Source of the DNA: an uncultured Clostridium sp.
GTDB lineage: Bacteria > Bacillota > Clostridia > Clostridiales > Clostridiaceae
NCBI RefSeq assembly: GCF_937920395.1
Contig: NZ_CALEVF010000264.1
Location: 1-9,113, forward strand
Direction of reading: 5' to 3'
DNA length: 9,113 bases
Part shown: in pieces, positions 1 to 6,836 of the stretch
Position numbering within the stretch: position 1 is the first letter of the stretch
How the letters are laid out: the number at the start of each line of letters is the position of its first letter
The notes under the pieces: model-generated
Databases searched by the model: none
The model's input: only the letters and a program-made list of their open reading frames with translations
Told to the model about the DNA's origin: nothing
Translations under genes and position numbers: made by a program

Positions 1-1177
1 AATATGTAAAAAAACAAAATGTAAAATAGAAATTATTCCAGGTATGTATGAAATATTAAATGGAAAAGTTTCCCTTAGTCAAATTAGAAAAGTAGACATT
101 GAAGATTTACTTGGTCGTAAAGCAGTAGTGCTCGATACAGAAGGCATTGCAGCGTATATTAAAAACAAAACAATTTTAGTAACAGGTGGCGGCGGTTCTA
201 TTGGTTCTGAATTATGTCGTCAAATTATAAAATTTGCACCTAAACAATTAATTGTTTTTGATATATATGAAAACAATGCTTATGATTTACAAATAGAACT
301 TAAGTATAAATATCCAAAATTAGATTTAAAGGTACTTATTGGGTCTGTTAGAGATAAAGCAAGACTTGAAGATGTTTTTAATACTTATTCACCAGATATA
401 GTTTTCCATGCAGCGGCACATAAACATGTTCCATTAATGGAAGTAAGTCCTATGGAAGCAATAAAAAATAATGTATTTGGAACTTATAATGTAGCAGAGT
501 GTGCTAATAGACATAATGTTGAAAGATTTGTTATGATATCAACAGATAAAGCAGTAAACCCAACTAATGTTATGGGAGCTACTAAGAGAATGTGTGAGAT
601 GATTATACAATCTATGGATAAGATAAGTAAAACACATTTTGTAGCAGTGAGATTTGGTAATGTTCTAGGAAGTAATGGATCAGTTATACCATTATTTAAA
701 AATCAAATAGCTCATGGTGGACCAGTTACACTCACTAATAAATACATAACAAGATTCTTTATGACAATACCTGAAGCTGCACAATTAGTGCTTCAATCTG
801 GTGCATATGCACAGGGTGGAGAAATCTTTGTTTTGGACATGGGAAAGCCTGTTAAAATATATGATTTAGCTTGGGATTTAATAAAACTTTCAGGCTTTGA
901 GCCAAATAAAGATATTAAAATTGAAGTTACAGGGCTTCGTCCAGGAGAAAAACTTTATGAAGAACTGCTAATGAGTGAAGAAGGACTTACTAATACTAAA
1001 CATGCGAAGATTTTTATTGGTAAACCTACTTTTACTGATTTAGGAGTAATGAAAGAAAGTATGAAGGATCTTGCGGAAATTATTGCAGCAAATGATGTTG
1101 ATGCATTAACTGATAAAATTAAAGATATCGTTCCTACTTATAAAAAAACGCCTGGCGAGAATGAGAAAGCTATCTAG
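1..1177 (+). CDS. CapD/EpsC-type nucleotide-sugar 4,6-dehydratase (5' end cut by window edge)
   Basis: This is the C-terminal two thirds of a polysaccharide-biosynthesis dehydratase of the CapD/EpsC/PglF/FlaA1 family, which makes 4-keto-6-deoxy sugar nucleotides (typically from UDP-GlcNAc) for capsule, exopolysaccharide or protein glycans. The frame is open to the left edge (first full codon at base 2). The residues before the Met at base 44 (ending KIEIIPG) continue the usual linker from an N-terminal membrane/Rossmann region, so the Met at 44 is internal and the true start lies outside the window. Numbering from that Met, the NAD-binding glycine motif TGGGGSIGSE is at 47-56. The active-site block STDKAVNPTNVMGATK is at 166-181, with Met in place of the Tyr of the usual YxxxK, as is normal for this family. 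LRPGEKLYEELL is at 298-309. About 391 residues are visible; full-length members have about 600. The gene ends with TAG and a strong terminator. The exact substrate cannot be told from sequence. Confidence 0.93.
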   Translation, partial: ICKKTKCKIEIIPGMYEILNGKVSLSQIRKVDIEDLLGRKAVVLDTEGIAAYIKNKTILVTGGGGSIGSELCRQIIKFAPKQLIVFDIYENNAYDLQIELKYKYPKLDLKVLIGSVRDKARLEDVFNTYSPDIVFHAAAHKHVPLMEVSPMEAIKNNVFGTYNVAECANRHNVERFVMISTDKAVNPTNVMGATKRMCEMIIQSMDKISKTHFVAVRFGNVLGSNGSVIPLFKNQIAHGGPVTLTNKYITRFFMTIPEAAQLVLQSGAYAQGGEIFVLDMGKPVKIYDLAWDLIKLSGFEPNKDIKIEVTGLRPGEKLYEELLMSEEGLTNTKHAKIFIGKPTFTDLGVMKESMKDLAEIIAANDVDALTDKIKDIVPTYKKTPGENEKAI

Positions 1178-1214
1178 CTTACATTCCGTTTAGAAGGCAA
1201 AATTTAATAAAGTT

Positions 1215-1262
1215 AAAAGAACTATCCAAATGTTTATAGGCATTTGGGTAGTTCTTTTTTTA
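1215..1262 (+). terminator. Rho-independent terminator after the dehydratase gene
   Basis: The left arm AGAACTATCCAAATG (1218-1232) pairs with CATTTGGGTAGTTCT (1241-1255) over 15 pairs with a single G-T wobble, around an 8-base loop. A further A/T extension of the stem runs into a T7 tract. It lies about 40 bases after the stop codon and separates the polysaccharide gene from the secreted-protein genes. Confidence 0.9.
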
Positions 1263-1461
1263 TTGTAGACGCTGATATTGCTAATCTTAAACAAGAGAGT
1301 TATGGTGAATATAAAACAACATAAGTATAATTTTAGGACGTTTTGTATATATATAAATATAAATTAAGTCATTATATCAAAATAGTGAAAAAAATAGTAT
1401 AATTATGTAGAAGTATTTAGAATTAATTATCTATTATTTAGTATTTGAGGAGTGATCTTAC
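1263..1461 (+). promoter_or_regulatory. AT-rich leader with a candidate -10 element before the SGNH gene
   Basis: This non-coding stretch follows a terminator, so a promoter for the next two genes is expected here. A perfect TATAAT sits at 1398-1403, about 60 bases before the start codon, but no good -35 is found at 16-18 bases spacing (TATCAA at 1375-1380 matches TTGACA at only two positions). The ribosome binding site GAGGAG at 1447-1452 is 9 bases before ATG. The assignment rests on the -10 and on position, so it is tentative. Confidence 0.35.
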
Positions 1462-2589
1462 ATGAAAAAAGCAGTGGCAATTATATGTACACTATTAATT
1501 ATAGTGGCATCTTATGGAATCGTAATTGGATCTAAACGTTATAGCAAAAATGAAAAAGCACTTATTGTATCAGCACAGAAAGATAAAGAAGCAGCAGGAA
1601 CTGATGATATAAATACTTCAAGTTTAAATTTTTATCAGCAGCTTCATGAAAAAGCAGATGTAAATGCTTTAATATTAGGAGATAGTATGGGCCAAAGTAA
1701 TGGTGCATCTACTACAGATAAAAAGTGGTTTAACCTAATAGCAAAAGATGTTAAGACAAAATACAACTCAACTATAACAACTGATTTAATTACAGGTGGC
1801 GGAAGTACAGGTATACGAAGCTGGGTGGAATTAAATAATTCTAAAATAACTACAAAATATGATGTAGCATATTTATGTTTTGGACAAAATGATCAGTGGA
1901 GTATGACGCCAGATGAATTTGGTATTTTTTATGAAAGTATAATAATTAAACTTAAAAAGACAAACCCCAATATAGAAATAATACCAATTATACAAAGTTC
2001 ATTTAGAAAAGATAATGCTTACTGCGATGTTATAAAAAAATTATCGACGCATTATAATCTTCAATATGCCGATACTATAAAAACATTTGTTAATTCGCCA
2101 GAAAGATATGAAGATTTAACAAAGGATACAGAAATTCCAAATGACAAGGGGTATAGTTACTATGCAAGCACAATTGAAAAAATTATAGATAGTAATTATA
2201 AAACAAATAAAAAAACTAACCTTACTTATAGTGTTTTTTATAAAGATACTAATAAATTAACTAAGTTTGTTTTTGATACTACACCAGATATAAATAATGG
2301 ATTTAATTTAGAAGATGGATTAGTTGGGGAAAAGGCATTAGATTCTGTAACTTTTAATACTACGGGTAGTCTAGCTATTATACATTTCCTTAAGCAACCC
2401 AGTGGTGGGAAATTCAGTATATATTTAGATGGAAAATTCTTATCTGAAGTAGACACTAAGTCATCTACTGAGGTTAGTTATTCTAATTTAATATCTGATA
2501 ATTTAGTAGGAAATCACAAAATCAAAATTGAAGTTTCGACTATTTATAGTGGTGAATCAGTGAAAATCTTAGGACTTGCTACAAATTAA
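1462..2589 (+). CDS. Exported SGNH/GDSL-fold protein with altered catalytic triad
   Basis: This 375-residue protein has one N-terminal hydrophobic segment (about 4-23, after MKK), which is a signal peptide or membrane anchor. It therefore acts outside the cytoplasm. An SGNH/GDSL hydrolase domain spans about 66-245. Block I is LGDSMGQSNG with candidate nucleophile Ser75, block II is the Gly-rich TGGGSTGIRSW (111-121), and block III is FGQND (140-144). Block V should read DxxHPNxxGY but here reads DTEIPNDKGY (222-231): Asp222 is kept and the catalytic His is Ile225. Residues about 255-375 look like a beta-rich accessory domain with no recognised name. Family members are esterases, lipases or carbohydrate O-acetylesterases/acetyltransferases. 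The His loss makes ordinary hydrolysis doubtful. The start is supported by GAGGAG 9 bases upstream. The next gene follows after 84 bases with no terminator between, so the two may be co-transcribed. The substrate is unknown. Confidence 0.85.
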   Translation: MKKAVAIICTLLIIVASYGIVIGSKRYSKNEKALIVSAQKDKEAAGTDDINTSSLNFYQQLHEKADVNALILGDSMGQSNGASTTDKKWFNLIAKDVKTKYNSTITTDLITGGGSTGIRSWVELNNSKITTKYDVAYLCFGQNDQWSMTPDEFGIFYESIIIKLKKTNPNIEIIPIIQSSFRKDNAYCDVIKKLSTHYNLQYADTIKTFVNSPERYEDLTKDTEIPNDKGYSYYASTIEKIIDSNYKTNKKTNLTYSVFYKDTNKLTKFVFDTTPDINNGFNLEDGLVGEKALDSVTFNTTGSLAIIHFLKQPSGGKFSIYLDGKFLSEVDTKSSTEVSYSNLISDNLVGNHKIKIEVSTIYSGESVKILGLATN

Positions 2590-2619
2590 TATAATAACAT
2601 CAAAACTACCGAGTATAAA

Positions 2620-2655
2620 AGTTTATATAAAAGCTTACATAAATGGTTACACAAA
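2620..2655 (+). repeat. Three tandem 12-bp units upstream of the SpoIID-family gene
   Basis: Three abutting, imperfect 12-bp direct repeats are visible: AGTTTATATAAA (2620-2631), AGCTTACATAAA (2632-2643) and TGGTTACACAAA (2644-2655). Neighbours match at 10/12 and 9/12. The shared core is TTAYAYAAA. The array ends 5 bases before the ribosome binding site of the next gene. It could be a binding array for a response regulator that reads direct repeats, or a simple local duplication. Confidence 0.55.
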
Positions 2656-2660
2656 TAATG

Positions 2661-2676
2661 AGGGGGTAGTAAAGTG
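2661..2676 (+). promoter_or_regulatory. Ribosome binding site fixing a GTG start
   Basis: AGGGGG at 2661-2666 lies 7 bases before GTG at 2674. That GTG opens directly into a typical signal peptide (MKNKFKIF...), which settles the start codon. Confidence 0.8.
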
Positions 2677-4947
2677 AAAAATAAGTTCAAAATATTTACT
2701 GTGGTCTTGGTCACTTGCATTTTTATGTTAGGGAGCAATGTCTATGCTTTTACAAGTTCAAACTATTATGCAAATCAGAATATGAGCGTTGGACTTGAGA
2801 GTATGGCGAGTACTCAACTAAATATAACTTTGAATGGTGATTACACTTTAAATGGAGTTATATGCAATAGTGGTACAAGCTATATTTTAAAAGTGAGTGG
2901 AACACAGGTAAGTTTAAATGGAGTTTTAGTTAATAATGCAAGTTTTATTCCAAGTAATCTAGCGAGCACTATTAAGATAAATTCTAGTGTTTCTAGAAAT
3001 TATAGGGGAACATTATCATTTAAAATCATTCCAATTAATGGTATTCCAAAGGTTGTACCTGTTAATACCATAAATATAGAAGAATATTTAAAAGGTGTGG
3101 TTGGTAAGGAGATGTCAGATTATTTTCCAATTGAGGCGCTTAAGGCACAAGCGGTAGCTGCAAGGAATTATGCCTTGGCAAATGTAGGTAAACATAGCAC
3201 AAAAGGTTACAGCATTTGTGACACAACAGATTGCCAAGTATATGGAGGATATGATGCTTCATTGACAAGGGTTATATCCGCTGTAGATGCAACTGAAGGT
3301 AAGGTGTTATTAAGTGGGACTAGTCTTGTTAGTGCTTTATATTCTGCAAATGATGGTGGATATACAGAGGATTCAGTAAATGTATGGGGTGCACCACTAA
3401 GTTATCTTAAAGCTAAACAAGATAGCTACGATACGAGTTATATTTGGAGCAGGACATTTACTACCAAACAACTAAATGATTTATTTAAACTAAATTCAAA
3501 AGTACAAGCAACTGATACTTTTGTAAAAATAGATTTGAATTTATTAAGCAGTACAGGACTTACTAAATTTGATAGTGGTAGAATTAAAAATATTAGTTTG
3601 ATTTTCAAAAACTTAATTGGGACTCAATATACATTATCATATGGTAAATATTCAGCAAAAACATTTTTGAATTTTCCAAGCGCTCTGTATGATGTAAGTT
3701 ATGATGCATCTACTGATACATATACTTTTAACGGTAAAGGTAATGGTCATGGTTTAGGCATGAGTCAAGTTGGAGCAAAAAATAGGGCTGCTGTAGGAGG
3801 ACAAACATTTGAGGAAATTCTCAAGTTTTATTACGAGGGCACAACGATATTAAATATTGCAACTAACAATACAGTTATAACTAGCGATCTAGTTACATTT
3901 AATAGTCAAGGTGGAAATGCGATAAGCAGTAAAACTGTAGATTATAACAACGTAGTAACAACTCCGACATCGCCAAAAAAAGTCGGTTATACATTTGGTG
4001 GTTGGTATAAAGAAATTGGATGCAAAAATGTTTGGAATTTTGCGACAAGCAAGGTTATTGTAAATACAACATTATATGCAAAATGGACAGTTGTTCCAAT
4101 TGCTCCAATCGCGATTTCAATAACAACGCCTAAAAATCTAAAAGTATCATCATCTTCATATAATAGTATTAATATAAGTTTTAGCGCTGTGACTTTAGTA
4201 ACTGGATATGAAGTTTATAGAGCAACATCTATTTCAGGGCAATACGTTTTAATATCAACAATTACTGGGACGAGCTATAACAACACTGGGCTCATAACAA
4301 ATAAGGCTTATTATTATAAAGTTAAGGCTTATAAGATGGTTAGTGGGGTTAAAAGGTATAGTGTATTTTCATCTATCATAACGACTAAACCAATACCAGC
4401 TGTGCCTTACTCATTAAAAGCAATATCGTCTTCATATAATAGTATAAGTACTAGTTGGAAAGCGGTAAGTGGAGCAAGTGGTTATGAACTTTATAGATCA
4501 AGTTCGATTAAAGGATCTTATGCTTTAATATCAAGGACTCCAAAAGTTAGTTATAATAACACTTCACTTACAACAAATATGACTTATTACTATAAAGTTC
4601 GCGCTTATAGGATGGTTGGTACTCTTAAAGTGTATAGTTATTTTCTAAATGTAATAAATGCAAAACCGATTCCAGCAGCTCCTACAGGGGTTAAAGCTAC
4701 AAGGAGCAGTTCTAAAAGTATTAAAATAGTCTGGGGCAAAGTAACTGGTGCAAATGGTTATTTAGTTTATAGAGCTACTTCAAGTAATGGAACATATAGT
4801 TTATTAACAAAAACACCATATTTATATTATACGAGTGCATCTTTAACACCGGGCAAGACTTATTATTATAAAATCAAGTCATACCGAACTGTTGGAAAAA
4901 CGATAGTATATAGTAATTTAACCTCAGCAGTATATGCAAGACCATAG
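2674..4947 (+). CDS. Secreted SpoIID/LytB-domain protein with InlB-type repeat and three FN3 domains
   Basis: This 757-residue exported protein has a signal peptide at 1-25 (lysines, hydrophobic core, probable cleavage after VYA). The SpoIID/LytB domain spans about 110-395. It includes EYLKGVVGKEMS with Glu146, which corresponds to the catalytic Glu of the SpoIID lytic transglycosylases, then FPIEALKAQAVAARNYA (151-167). CDTTDCQVYGG (182-192) with His174 resembles the zinc-binding His/Cys/Cys set of clostridial SpoIID. GKGNGHGLGMSQ is at 354-365. An InlB/Flg_new-type repeat follows at about 407-472 (FGGWY, LYAKWT), then three fibronectin type III-like domains at about 485-576, 577-668 and 669-757. 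By family, the first domain cleaves the glycan of peptidoglycan that has lost its stem peptides. The added repeats suggest wall or surface binding. No LPxTG motif or C-terminal membrane segment is present. Sporulation SpoIID proteins are about half this length and lack these repeats, so this is probably a surface hydrolase and not the engulfment enzyme. Confidence 0.9.
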   Translation: MKNKFKIFTVVLVTCIFMLGSNVYAFTSSNYYANQNMSVGLESMASTQLNITLNGDYTLNGVICNSGTSYILKVSGTQVSLNGVLVNNASFIPSNLASTIKINSSVSRNYRGTLSFKIIPINGIPKVVPVNTINIEEYLKGVVGKEMSDYFPIEALKAQAVAARNYALANVGKHSTKGYSICDTTDCQVYGGYDASLTRVISAVDATEGKVLLSGTSLVSALYSANDGGYTEDSVNVWGAPLSYLKAKQDSYDTSYIWSRTFTTKQLNDLFKLNSKVQATDTFVKIDLNLLSSTGLTKFDSGRIKNISLIFKNLIGTQYTLSYGKYSAKTFLNFPSALYDVSYDASTDTYTFNGKGNGHGLGMSQVGAKNRAAVGGQTFEEILKFYYEGTTILNIATNNTVITSDLVTFNSQGGNAISSKTVDYNNVVTTPTSPKKVGYTFGGWYKEIGCKNVWNFATSKVIVNTTLYAKWTVVPIAPIAISITTPKNLKVSSSSYNSINISFSAVTLVTGYEVYRATSISGQYVLISTITGTSYNNTGLITNKAYYYKVKAYKMVSGVKRYSVFSSIITTKPIPAVPYSLKAISSSYNSISTSWKAVSGASGYELYRSSSIKGSYALISRTPKVSYNNTSLTTNMTYYYKVRAYRMVGTLKVYSYFLNVINAKPIPAAPTGVKATRSSSKSIKIVWGKVTGANGYLVYRATSSNGTYSLLTKTPYLYYTSASLTPGKTYYYKIKSYRTVGKTIVYSNLTSAVYARP
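4126..4947 (+). repeat. Three-copy 276-bp coding repeat (FN3 domains)
   Basis: The three C-terminal domains repeat with an exact period of 92 codons. The landmarks SSSYNSI (493-499 and 585-591) and SSSKSI (678-683), and the TYYYK/AYYYK strand near each domain's end, fall 92 residues apart. At DNA level a 17-base identity (TCTTCATATAATAGTAT) occurs at 4153 and 4429. The copies have otherwise diverged, which suggests old tandem duplication. Confidence 0.8.
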
Positions 4948-4976
4948 TTGTAAACATATTTGATTATTGTTATACT
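4948..4976 (+). promoter_or_regulatory. Sigma-A-type promoter for the small membrane protein gene
   Basis: TTGTAA (4948-4953) and TATACT (4971-4976) are separated by 17 bases. TG at 4968-4969 sits one base before the hexamer, giving an extended -10. The -35 begins on the base directly after the preceding TAG stop. No terminator is visible between the two genes, so read-through from upstream is also possible. Confidence 0.6.
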
Positions 4977-5035
4977 TAATTTAATATATTAGAATAATGA
5001 ATGATAAATCATATATGTGAGAGGTGGTGTTTTAT

Positions 5036-5182
5036 ATGGGACTTTTACGTTGGATAGGTGGAGTAATAGTATTCTTTTGGTTAGTTGGTTTTTTGCTTCA
5101 TATTGGTGGCGGATTAATACACATGTTACTGGTACTTGCTGTAATACTGTTTCTTGTTGATATGATTTTTGGGAAAAGATAA
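5036..5182 (+). CDS. Lmo0937-family small membrane protein (48 aa)
   Basis: The ORF encodes a 48-residue hydrophobic peptide starting MGLLRWIGG and ending DMIFGKR. It contains the block LVGFLLHIGGGLIHMLL (16-32), which is the signature of the Lmo0937 family of tiny Firmicute membrane proteins. Two hydrophobic stretches (about 5-21 and 28-45) are separated by the HIGGG turn, so a membrane hairpin is likely. The start is supported by a strong site, GAGGTGG (5021-5027), 8 bases before ATG. It has its own promoter upstream and its own terminator 30 bases downstream, so it is probably monocistronic. No function can be stated from sequence; the family is uncharacterised as far as I know. Confidence 0.85.
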   Translation: MGLLRWIGGVIVFFWLVGFLLHIGGGLIHMLLVLAVILFLVDMIFGKR

Positions 5183-5211
5183 ATATAGAGAATTAAATAT
5201 AAAGTTAAAGG

Positions 5212-5243
5212 GGAACTAGCTTATGGCTGGTTCCTATTTTATT
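5212..5243 (+). terminator. Rho-independent terminator after the small membrane protein gene
   Basis: GGAACTAGC (5212-5220) pairs with GCTGGTTCC (5226-5234) over 9 pairs including one T-G wobble, around a 5-base loop. The T-rich tract TATTTTATT follows. Confidence 0.8.
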
Positions 5244-5264
5244 GTGATTAATCATAAAATTATT

Positions 5265-5293
5265 TTTACAATGTTAATCAAAGTATTAAATTA
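5265..5293 (+). promoter_or_regulatory. Candidate promoter of the first CNNM gene
   Basis: TTTACA (5265-5270, 5/6 to consensus) and TAAATT (5288-5293, 4/6) are 17 bases apart, just after the preceding terminator. A second possible -10, TATAGT at 5306-5311, has no convincing -35. A promoter must lie in this 100-base gap if the terminator works, but which hexamers are used is uncertain. Confidence 0.4.
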
Positions 5294-5344
5294 TGTGTTA
5301 TCATTATAGTATGAAAAGCTTTTATTTTAGAGGAGGAATTTTTA

Positions 5345-6661
5345 ATGGAATCAGAACCCGCGCCCATGCCTAACGGCAATATAATGGCGCAATTAATATT
5401 AATTGTTGTTTTAACACTAATAAATGCATTTTTCGCATCGGCAGAAATGGCAATAGTATCTTTAAACAAGAACAAAATTAGACAATTAGCAGAGGAAGGT
5501 AATAGAAAGGCTATACTATTATCAAAACTTATAGACAAACCAACAAAATTTTTATCAACGATTCAGGTTGGAATTACGTTTGCTGGATTTTTTTCTAGTG
5601 CATATGCGGCTACAGCTATATCACGTAGACTTACACTGGTTTTAAACAATATGAGTGTACCTTATAGTGAAACGGTTGCTTTAGTTGCTATAACAGTTGT
5701 ACTTGCGTATATCACACTTGTATGCGGAGAGCTTTTTCCAAAACGTATTGCTCTACAAAATTCTGAGGCTATTGCAATGTTTTGCGTAGTACCTGTTATA
5801 TATGTATCTAAAATTGTTATGCCATTTGTGTGGTTACTCTCAGCATCTACTAATGTTTTAGTGAAAATTACAGGTCTTGGCAGCGAGAAGAAGGAAGAAA
5901 AGTTATCGAAGGAAGAAATAAAATCACTTATAGAAGTGGGTCAAGAACATGGCGTTATTAATGAAACAGAAAAAAATATGATTAATAATATTATTGAGTT
6001 TGATGATAAATTAGCTAGGGAAGTTATGACTCCAAGAACAGGCGTATATATGATTGATATAAATGACCCTATTACTGAGTTCTTAGACGAGTTGTTAGAT
6101 GAGAGACATTCAAGAGTACCAGTATTTGAAGATGATGCAGATAACATCATTGGAATACTTCATATGAAAGATTTTATGCTAGAGGCACGAAAGAATGGTT
6201 TTGAAAATGTAAATATTAAGAATATATTACATCCACCTTATTTTGTTCAAGAAAATAAGAATATAGATGAGTTATTTAAAGAATTAAAAAGTTCTAAAAA
6301 TCATATCGCTATGCTTATAGATGAATATGGAGGATTTTCAGGGGTAGTTACAACTGAAGATATTACAGAAGAAATCATGGGTAATATAGATGATGAGTAT
6401 GATCATGAGGAGCCAGAAATAAAGAAAGTTGATAATAATACTTATATAGTAAGTGGATTACTTTCTTTAGATGATTTGAATGAGCATTTAGATTTGAATT
6501 TAGTGTCCAAAGATTACAATACTATAGGAGGTTTTCTAATTAATCTTATGGGGTGTATTCCAAAGATTAATGAAGAAAGAACTGTTGAATATGAGGATGT
6601 AGTATTTAGAATAGAGGAAGTTCGAGAGCGTAGAATAGAAAAAATTAAAATATGTATATAA
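5345..6661 (+). CDS. CNNM/CorC family membrane transporter (HlyC/CorC, 'hemolysin family'), copy 1
   Basis: This 438-residue integral membrane protein belongs to the family that includes bacterial CorC, B. subtilis YhdP/MpfA and eukaryotic CNNM. These export Mg2+ or help tolerate divalent cations; the name 'hemolysin' is historical. The DUF21 membrane domain is at about 14-180: TM1 with INAFFASAEMA (26-36), further hydrophobic segments near 70-95, 108-127 and 143-170, and the signature GELFPKR (128-134), whose Glu is linked to ion binding in solved relatives. A CBS pair follows at about 225-345 (VMTPRT 227-232, HSRVPVF 255-261, IDEYGGFSGVVTTEDI 325-340), then a CorC_HlyC domain at about 362-438 (NTIGG 392-396). 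Length is normal for the family. The start has GAGGAGGA (5331-5338) upstream. The N-terminal MESEPAPMPNGN is hydrophilic and presumably extracellular. A paralogue follows after 172 bases with a separate terminator. Confidence 0.93.
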   Translation: MESEPAPMPNGNIMAQLILIVVLTLINAFFASAEMAIVSLNKNKIRQLAEEGNRKAILLSKLIDKPTKFLSTIQVGITFAGFFSSAYAATAISRRLTLVLNNMSVPYSETVALVAITVVLAYITLVCGELFPKRIALQNSEAIAMFCVVPVIYVSKIVMPFVWLLSASTNVLVKITGLGSEKKEEKLSKEEIKSLIEVGQEHGVINETEKNMINNIIEFDDKLAREVMTPRTGVYMIDINDPITEFLDELLDERHSRVPVFEDDADNIIGILHMKDFMLEARKNGFENVNIKNILHPPYFVQENKNIDELFKELKSSKNHIAMLIDEYGGFSGVVTTEDITEEIMGNIDDEYDHEEPEIKKVDNNTYIVSGLLSLDDLNEHLDLNLVSKDYNTIGGFLINLMGCIPKINEERTVEYEDVVFRIEEVRERRIEKIKICI

Positions 6662-6667
6662 GAGTTG

Positions 6668-6696
6668 CCCTACTTTTAAATAAAGTAGGGTTATTT
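6668..6696 (+). terminator. Rho-independent terminator after CNNM copy 1
   Basis: A perfect 9-bp stem, CCCTACTTT (6668-6676) with AAAGTAGGG (6682-6690), has a 5-base loop and is followed by TTATTT. It starts 6 bases after the stop codon. The short, interrupted T tract suggests incomplete termination. Confidence 0.75.
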
Positions 6697-6718
6697 AAGG
6701 TTAAGTAAACTATAAAAT

Positions 6719-6776
6719 TTGTAATTGTGCATAAATATGGTATTATATAATTAGAAAATTATGTTGTTGTTATAAT
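6719..6776 (+). promoter_or_regulatory. Candidate promoter(s) of the second CNNM gene
   Basis: Two overlapping possibilities are visible. One is TTGTAA (6719-6724), 16 bases, TATTAT (6741-6746), with TG one base before the -10. The other is a perfect extended -10, TGTTATAAT (6768-6776), with no good -35. Either would give a leader of roughly 50-85 bases. No long leader structure such as a Mg2+ M-box riboswitch fits in this gap. Confidence 0.5.
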
Positions 6777-6816
6777 AGCAATAAATGTGGATAATACTAA
6801 GCATATAGGCTGATTT

Positions 6817-6836
6817 GGAAGGGGCTATCAAAAGTG
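6817..6836 (+). promoter_or_regulatory. Ribosome binding site fixing a GTG start
   Basis: GGAAGGGG (6817-6824) lies 9 bases before GTG at 6834. The following residues (MTIFINILLV) lead straight into the first membrane segment as in relatives, so the GTG start is preferred over the internal Met codons. Confidence 0.7.

Noticed and set aside
1262..1324. A 20-codon open stretch (IVDADIANLKQESYGEYKTT, then stop) after the first terminator that looks slightly more coding-like than its surroundings.
   Set aside because: It has no start codon or ribosome site, runs back into the terminator stem, and matches no family I recognise. At most it is a tiny gene remnant.
2238..2456. 72-codon reverse-strand ORF inside the SGNH gene.
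   Set aside because: It is antisense to a clear gene, has no ribosome binding site and resembles nothing; it is a shadow frame.
5001..5012. Small inverted repeat ATGATAAATCAT before the Lmo0937-family gene.
   Set aside because: The 5-bp arms around a 2-base gap are too short and AT-rich to support an operator or terminator.
5278..5538. 86-codon reverse-strand ORF over the start of CNNM copy 1.
   Set aside because: It overlaps the leader and first membrane segment of a well-supported gene. Its composition is that of an antisense hydrophobic segment.
5941..6150. 69-codon reverse-strand ORF within CNNM copy 1.
   Set aside because: It lies antisense to conserved CBS-domain codons with no start signal of its own.
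6697..6833. Search for a Mg2+-sensing riboswitch (M-box) before the second CNNM gene.
   Set aside because: Only about 140 AT-rich bases are available and no stable multi-helix fold or expression-platform terminator is visible.
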